The translations under genes and the position numbers were made by a program. Of a stretch of 64,000 nt of DNA, positions 63,262-64,000 are shown piece after piece (positions within the stretch are counted from its first letter, which is position 1; each line of letters opens with the position of its first letter). This DNA is from Leucobacter luti (GTDB lineage Bacteria > Actinomycetota > Actinomycetes > Actinomycetales > Microbacteriaceae). The notes beneath the pieces were generated by a model that was given only the letters and a program-made list of their open reading frames with translations, searched no databases and had not been told where the DNA came from. Where the stretch lies: contig NZ_SHKI01000005.1 in the NCBI RefSeq assembly GCF_004217175.1, forward strand, positions 434,001-498,000. The letters are read 5' to 3'.

Positions 63262-64000
63262 ATGGAAACCGATGCCGGCGTGAGCGCGCCAGTGGGGGAG
63301 CTGAGCGCGCGGCTCGCGGCGGTCGGTGGGGTGCTTGGCGTGCCGGTGGTGGTGACCGGGGACGAGCGCTGGGAAGTCGTCGACGGCACGCTGCGCGTGG
63401 GACTGGGCTGGTATCTCAGTCGCGGCCACGGGGCGGCCGAGGCGGTGGCCCTGGCGATGCTGCACCTGTGGGAGGGGCCGCGCGGGGAGCGTGTGGCCGC
63501 GGCGCGGGCCCGGCGTGCCCGCTCGATTGCGGAGCAGCGGCCCGCGGTGGCGCCGCTGCTCGACGCAGTGCTGCGTGTGCAGTCGGCGGGGGAGCTGTTG
63601 CGCGCGATGCCCGGGGTGCGCGGCCCGCTCGCCGCGGCGCTGACCCGCGGCATGCCCGGCGATCTGGGCGTGCTGCCGCGGCACCTGCAGTGGGTTGCCC
63701 TGGTGCTGTGGTTTGGTGTGGCCGAGCGCGCGGATCAGCGCGTTGCGGCCGCGGTAGGCACGCTCGACGCGGGCGTGGCCGAGGAGCTCGCGCGGCTGTC
63801 GGTGTTGGGCGGCGCCGGAGTTGACCCCGTACGCCGGGTGCTGGCGCCGGATCCGAGCCGTTCGGCCCTGCAGCGGTTCGAGCGCGCGCTCGCGCTGCTG
63901 CTGCCGCCGTATGAGCGGCTGCTGGCGCGCGACGCGGCGGAGCGGGGACTGGGGCAGGACGGGGGGAACTCGGGGGCGGCGGCGGACGAAGCTGCGGGGC
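63262..64000 (+). CDS. Unknown protein, partial, divergent partner of the AAA+ ATPase
   Basis: The frame is open through the right edge (246 codons visible). It begins METDAGVSAPVGELSARL and contains GDERWEVVDGTLRVGLGWYL and an HGAAEAVALAMLHLWEG stretch. The rest is helical, Ala/Leu/Arg-rich sequence without a membrane helix. The family is not recognised. Position next to a MoxR-type ATPase suggests a VWA-type partner whose diagnostic part would lie beyond the edge. Codon bias is like its neighbours. Confidence 0.65.
   Translation, partial: METDAGVSAPVGELSARLAAVGGVLGVPVVVTGDERWEVVDGTLRVGLGWYLSRGHGAAEAVALAMLHLWEGPRGERVAAARARRARSIAEQRPAVAPLLDAVLRVQSAGELLRAMPGVRGPLAAALTRGMPGDLGVLPRHLQWVALVLWFGVAERADQRVAAAVGTLDAGVAEELARLSVLGGAGVDPVRRVLAPDPSRSALQRFERALALLLPPYERLLARDAAERGLGQDGGNSGAAADEAAG

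Overview
The window looks like chromosomal DNA of a high-G+C actinobacterium, most likely Microbacteriaceae and possibly Leucobacter-like. The genus is inference only. The pointers are G+C of roughly 70%, strong G/C bias at third codon positions, many GTG/TTG starts and four-base ATGA/GTGA overlaps, and actinobacterial gene orders such as holA-rpsT-lepA-hemW-hrcA-dnaJ-rsmE-HIT-phoH-ybeY-CBS-era, yajC-secD-secF-rel and alaS-ruvX-mltG-aroE-aroC-aroK-aroB. Coding density is high and nearly everything is core housekeeping. No tRNA, rRNA, insertion sequence, prophage or CRISPR array was seen.

Layout. 1-5.0 kb: a truncated mug-type DNA glycosylase, a SIR2-like DUF4917 protein, yceI, and a minus-strand DedA/APP1/FUSC membrane operon. 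5.2-11.4 kb: cydABDC (cytochrome bd and its assembly ABC exporter) behind a structured leader. 11.5-16.3 kb: divergent pabC/pabB, then leuS. 16.5-18.7 kb: a metal-dependent amidohydrolase plus kynureninase. 19-23.8 kb: comEA-comEC (DNA uptake) and holA. 23.9-36.3 kb: rpsT, then the lepA-to-era block, including the CIRCE-controlled hrcA-dnaJ pair. 36.5-38.8 kb: two minus-strand membrane proteins. 38.9-48.4 kb: leuA with an attenuator, ruvA-ruvB, yajC-secD-secF and bifunctional rel. 48.4-53.5 kb: an AbiEi-like protein, DUF349, rarA and rpsD. 53.5-61.7 kb: alaS, ruvX, mltG and four shikimate-pathway genes. 61.8-64 kb: a MoxR-like AAA+ ATPase divergent from a gene cut by the right edge.

The most notable non-coding signals are these. 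(a) About eighteen start codons sit 6-9 bases after a TANNNT-type -10 hexamer, so many transcripts should be leaderless. (b) Four such starts open short upstream ORFs, before cydA, leuS, leuA and the gene preceding alaS. The leuA one is leucine-rich with an overlapping hairpin (a classical attenuator), and the leuS one ends in a GTGA overlap with leuS. (c) pabC and pabB have interlocked divergent promoters whose -10 boxes are the arms of an inverted repeat. (d) A 19-bp tandem repeat joined to a perfect 23-25 bp inverted repeat occurs twice, in mirror orientation, after kynU and after rpsD. (e) leuA abuts ruvA, suggesting a rearrangement junction, with a LexA-like half-conserved box between them.

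The genes cover respiration (cyd), folate and aromatic amino-acid precursors (pab, aro), leucine (leuA, leuS), protein export (sec), stress control (hrcA, dnaJ, rel), translation (rpsT, lepA, rpsD, alaS, leuS), DNA repair and uptake (mug, ruvAB, rarA, com, holA) and ribosome maturation (rsmE, ybeY, era).
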